A stretch of DNA of 7,554 bases from Candidatus Latescibacterota bacterium (GTDB lineage Bacteria; Latescibacterota; UBA2968; UBA8231): positions 1 to 7,554 of the forward strand of contig JAJDYK010000278.1 in the NCBI GenBank assembly GCA_022825185.1, in the 5' to 3' direction. How positions within the stretch are numbered: position 1 is the first letter of the stretch; each line of letters opens with the position of its first letter. The notes beneath the pieces are model-generated. The model saw nothing but the letters and a program-made list of their open reading frames with translations. It had not been told where the DNA came from and did no database searches. Made by a program: the position numbers and the translations under genes. Below, one piece after another: positions 6,758-7,554 of this stretch.

Positions 6758-6764
6758 CCTCTCA
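6758..6764 (-). promoter_or_regulatory. Shine-Dalgarno site overlapping the kptA stop codon, ahead of glnB
   Basis: The kptA stop and the glnB ribosome site are merged as TGAGAGG, followed by CTGCC and the GTG start. This fixes the GTG start of glnB and suggests that glnB translation is coupled to kptA. Confidence 0.65.
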
Positions 6765-7385
6765 ACGGGCCGAAAAGCGGGGCTTGCGGCCGTAGCTTAT
6801 GCCGCCAGCCGCGGGCATCGGGGCGACGTCGAGGGGCTTTTGTTGGCTACCGTGGATGGGGCCGATGCAACTGGCCGGAATCTCTTCGGTCAGTACGACC
6901 GTGCCGCGAGAAAAAAAGCGACAGCCCTCCTCGTGGGCCTTGGCCGCGAGGATCTCCACTACGCAGGGGGTGTCGCGTTGGTGACTATGCGACTCGGCCG
7001 CCTCGTGTGTCAGCGACAGATGCACGTAGTAGCGATCACCTGGGGAAATACCCTCGCGGGTAAAGCGCTGGGCCGCGCTGCGAGTCGTGCCCATGTAGAG
7101 TCGGTCGGGCGGCGGGTTCATAGGCTCGCCGTCCATATCGACGAAAAAACTGTGTCCGTATAGCGCGCGAACGCCAAACTCGTTCAGTTCAAAGCGATAC
7201 TGCCCTGGGGCTTTGACGAGATCGACGACATCGGCTTCGGTTATCTCTGCGTAGCGTTCTTGTACTCCTTGTACTACTTGATCCAACGGCGCGTAGCCGT
7301 AAGCATCAATCTCCAGTCCAAATTCGTCGGGCCGATGCCTGAGCATCAGCGAAAGCAATTTGGAAATGCGACTTGTATTGGCCAC
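6762..7385 (-). CDS. kptA: RNA 2'-phosphotransferase, Tpt1/KptA family
   Basis: A 207-residue Tpt1/KptA protein. The family uses NAD+ to remove an internal RNA 2'-phosphate, releasing nicotinamide and ADP-ribose 1'',2''-cyclic phosphate. In fungi this finishes tRNA splicing; the bacterial substrate is not settled. The N-terminal winged-helix lobe shows SKLLSLMLRHRPDEFGL (8-24) and VRALYGHS (72-79). The ADP-ribosyltransferase-like lobe shows LYMGT (96-100), YYVHLSLTHEA (119-129), HQRDTPCVVEI (135-145) and FFSRGTVVLTEEIP (157-170). By comparison with eukaryotic Tpt1, the essential Arg-His-Arg-Arg set probably maps to Arg16, His17, Arg73 and Arg137. One oddity is Met98 where the family usually has His (LYHGT). 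The last 30 or so residues form a low-complexity basic tail beyond the usual end. The start is GTG with AAAGGA 11 nt upstream; it is needed to keep the conserved N-terminal helix. Tight linkage to glnB is probably operon sharing rather than shared function. Confidence 0.9.
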   Translation of the reverse strand: MANTSRISKLLSLMLRHRPDEFGLEIDAYGYAPLDQVVQGVQERYAEITEADVVDLVKAPGQYRFELNEFGVRALYGHSFFVDMDGEPMNPPPDRLYMGTTRSAAQRFTREGISPGDRYYVHLSLTHEAAESHSHQRDTPCVVEILAAKAHEEGCRFFSRGTVVLTEEIPASCIGPIHGSQQKPLDVAPMPAAGGISYGRKPRFSAR

Positions 7386-7410
7386 TGCTCATCGCGTCCT
7401 TTCAGCATTT

Positions 7411-7438
7411 GTAGGGGCGACCGGCCGGTCGCCCCTAC
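7411..7438. repeat. Perfect 28-nt intergenic palindrome between purE and kptA
   Basis: The sequence GTAGGGGCGACCGG is followed at once by its exact reverse complement, giving a 28-bp self-complementary palindrome. It begins 4 nt after the purE stop codon and ends 8 nt before the kptA ribosome site. As RNA it forms a GC-rich hairpin with a minimal loop. No T-run follows on the minus strand, so it is at best a weak terminator; it could also stabilise the purE mRNA end. GTAGGGGC-type palindromes are familiar to me as dispersed intergenic elements in several bacterial phyla, so a REP-like repeat is the preferred reading. Confidence 0.8.
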
Positions 7439-7442
7439 GGTC

Positions 7443-7554
7443 TTAGGGGTTCCACTGTGCGCGATAAGTTTCAATGGCCTGGGCAACCGCCTCGTCGGAC
7501 AAGGCGATGATCTGGGCCGCCAGCATGGCCGCATTGCGGGCATTGTCAATGCCG
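7443..7554 (-). CDS. purE: N5-carboxyaminoimidazole ribonucleotide mutase (PurE), C-terminal 36 residues
   Basis: Only the 3' end is inside the window: 36 residues and a TAA stop. The stretch GIDNARNAAMLAAQI, followed by IALSDEAVAQAIETYR, matches the C-terminal helix of PurE, where the G-x-x-N-A-x-N-A-A-x-L-A-A-Q pattern is strongly conserved. PurE rearranges N5-CAIR to CAIR in de novo purine synthesis in the cytoplasm. The catalytic Ser and His residues lie in the missing part, so mutase versus carboxylase class cannot be checked here. The gene ends just before a 28-nt palindrome. Confidence 0.88.
   Translation of the reverse strand, partial: GIDNARNAAMLAAQIIALSDEAVAQAIETYRAQWNP

Noticed and set aside
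6546..7163. A 205-residue plus-strand open frame across glnB and kptA
   Set aside because: It lies opposite two clearly recognised conserved genes and shows no family motifs.
7305..7392. Short out-of-frame ORF from an ATG 7 nt upstream of the kptA GTG (28 codons)
   Set aside because: The ATG is 4 nt from AAAGGA, too close for a good start, and the peptide has no recognisable feature. A leader peptide cannot be excluded but nothing supports it.
7411..7438. Classical rho-independent terminator after purE
   Set aside because: The stem is strong, but no T-run follows on the minus strand (the next bases are AAATGCTG) and there is almost no loop.

Overview
All recognisable genes in this window lie on the minus strand and are closely packed, so they read from high to low coordinates. 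The order is purE (3' end) - kptA/tpt1-like RNA 2'-phosphotransferase - glnB (PII) - glnE - MauE/DoxX-thioredoxin membrane fusion - DegT-family aminotransferase - unrecognised 268-residue protein - Gfo/Idh/MocA oxidoreductase (5' end only). Gaps between genes are 9-19 nt, except 69 nt of degenerate GAT-ended repeats downstream of the aminotransferase and 57 nt carrying a perfect palindrome between purE and kptA. There is no non-coding stretch over 100 nt and no tRNA, rRNA, CRISPR array or insertion sequence.

The organism is a bacterium with fairly high GC. A periplasm-facing redox protein (predicted from topology) and PII/GlnE control of glutamine synthetase suggest a diderm. The intergenic short-repeat filler and the GTAGGGGC-type palindrome remind me of uncultured groups such as Latescibacterota, Poribacteria, Planctomycetes or Chloroflexi. 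That placement is an impression from memory and is weak.

The 7.5-3.4 kb part holds core functions. purE serves purine synthesis, and kptA encodes an NAD-dependent RNA 2'-phosphate remover. glnB and glnE form a nitrogen-control pair: PII reports 2-oxoglutarate, ATP and (by uridylylation) glutamine status, and GlnE adenylylates or de-adenylylates glutamine synthetase accordingly. Neither glnA nor glnD is in the window. The 3.4-1 part looks more accessory: a membrane redox fusion, then a PLP aminotransferase and a sugar/inositol-type dehydrogenase flanking an unknown protein, a pairing seen in amino-sugar or aminocyclitol pathways.

The points most worth a second look are the 15-bp perfect hairpin inside the start of glnE, the GAT-ended repeat tract that supplies both the stop of one gene and the apparent start of the next, the MauE-thioredoxin fusion, the unknown protein between two sugar-type enzymes, and a His-to-Met change in the KptA NAD-binding motif. 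I see no convincing evidence of a wholly new defence or mobile system.
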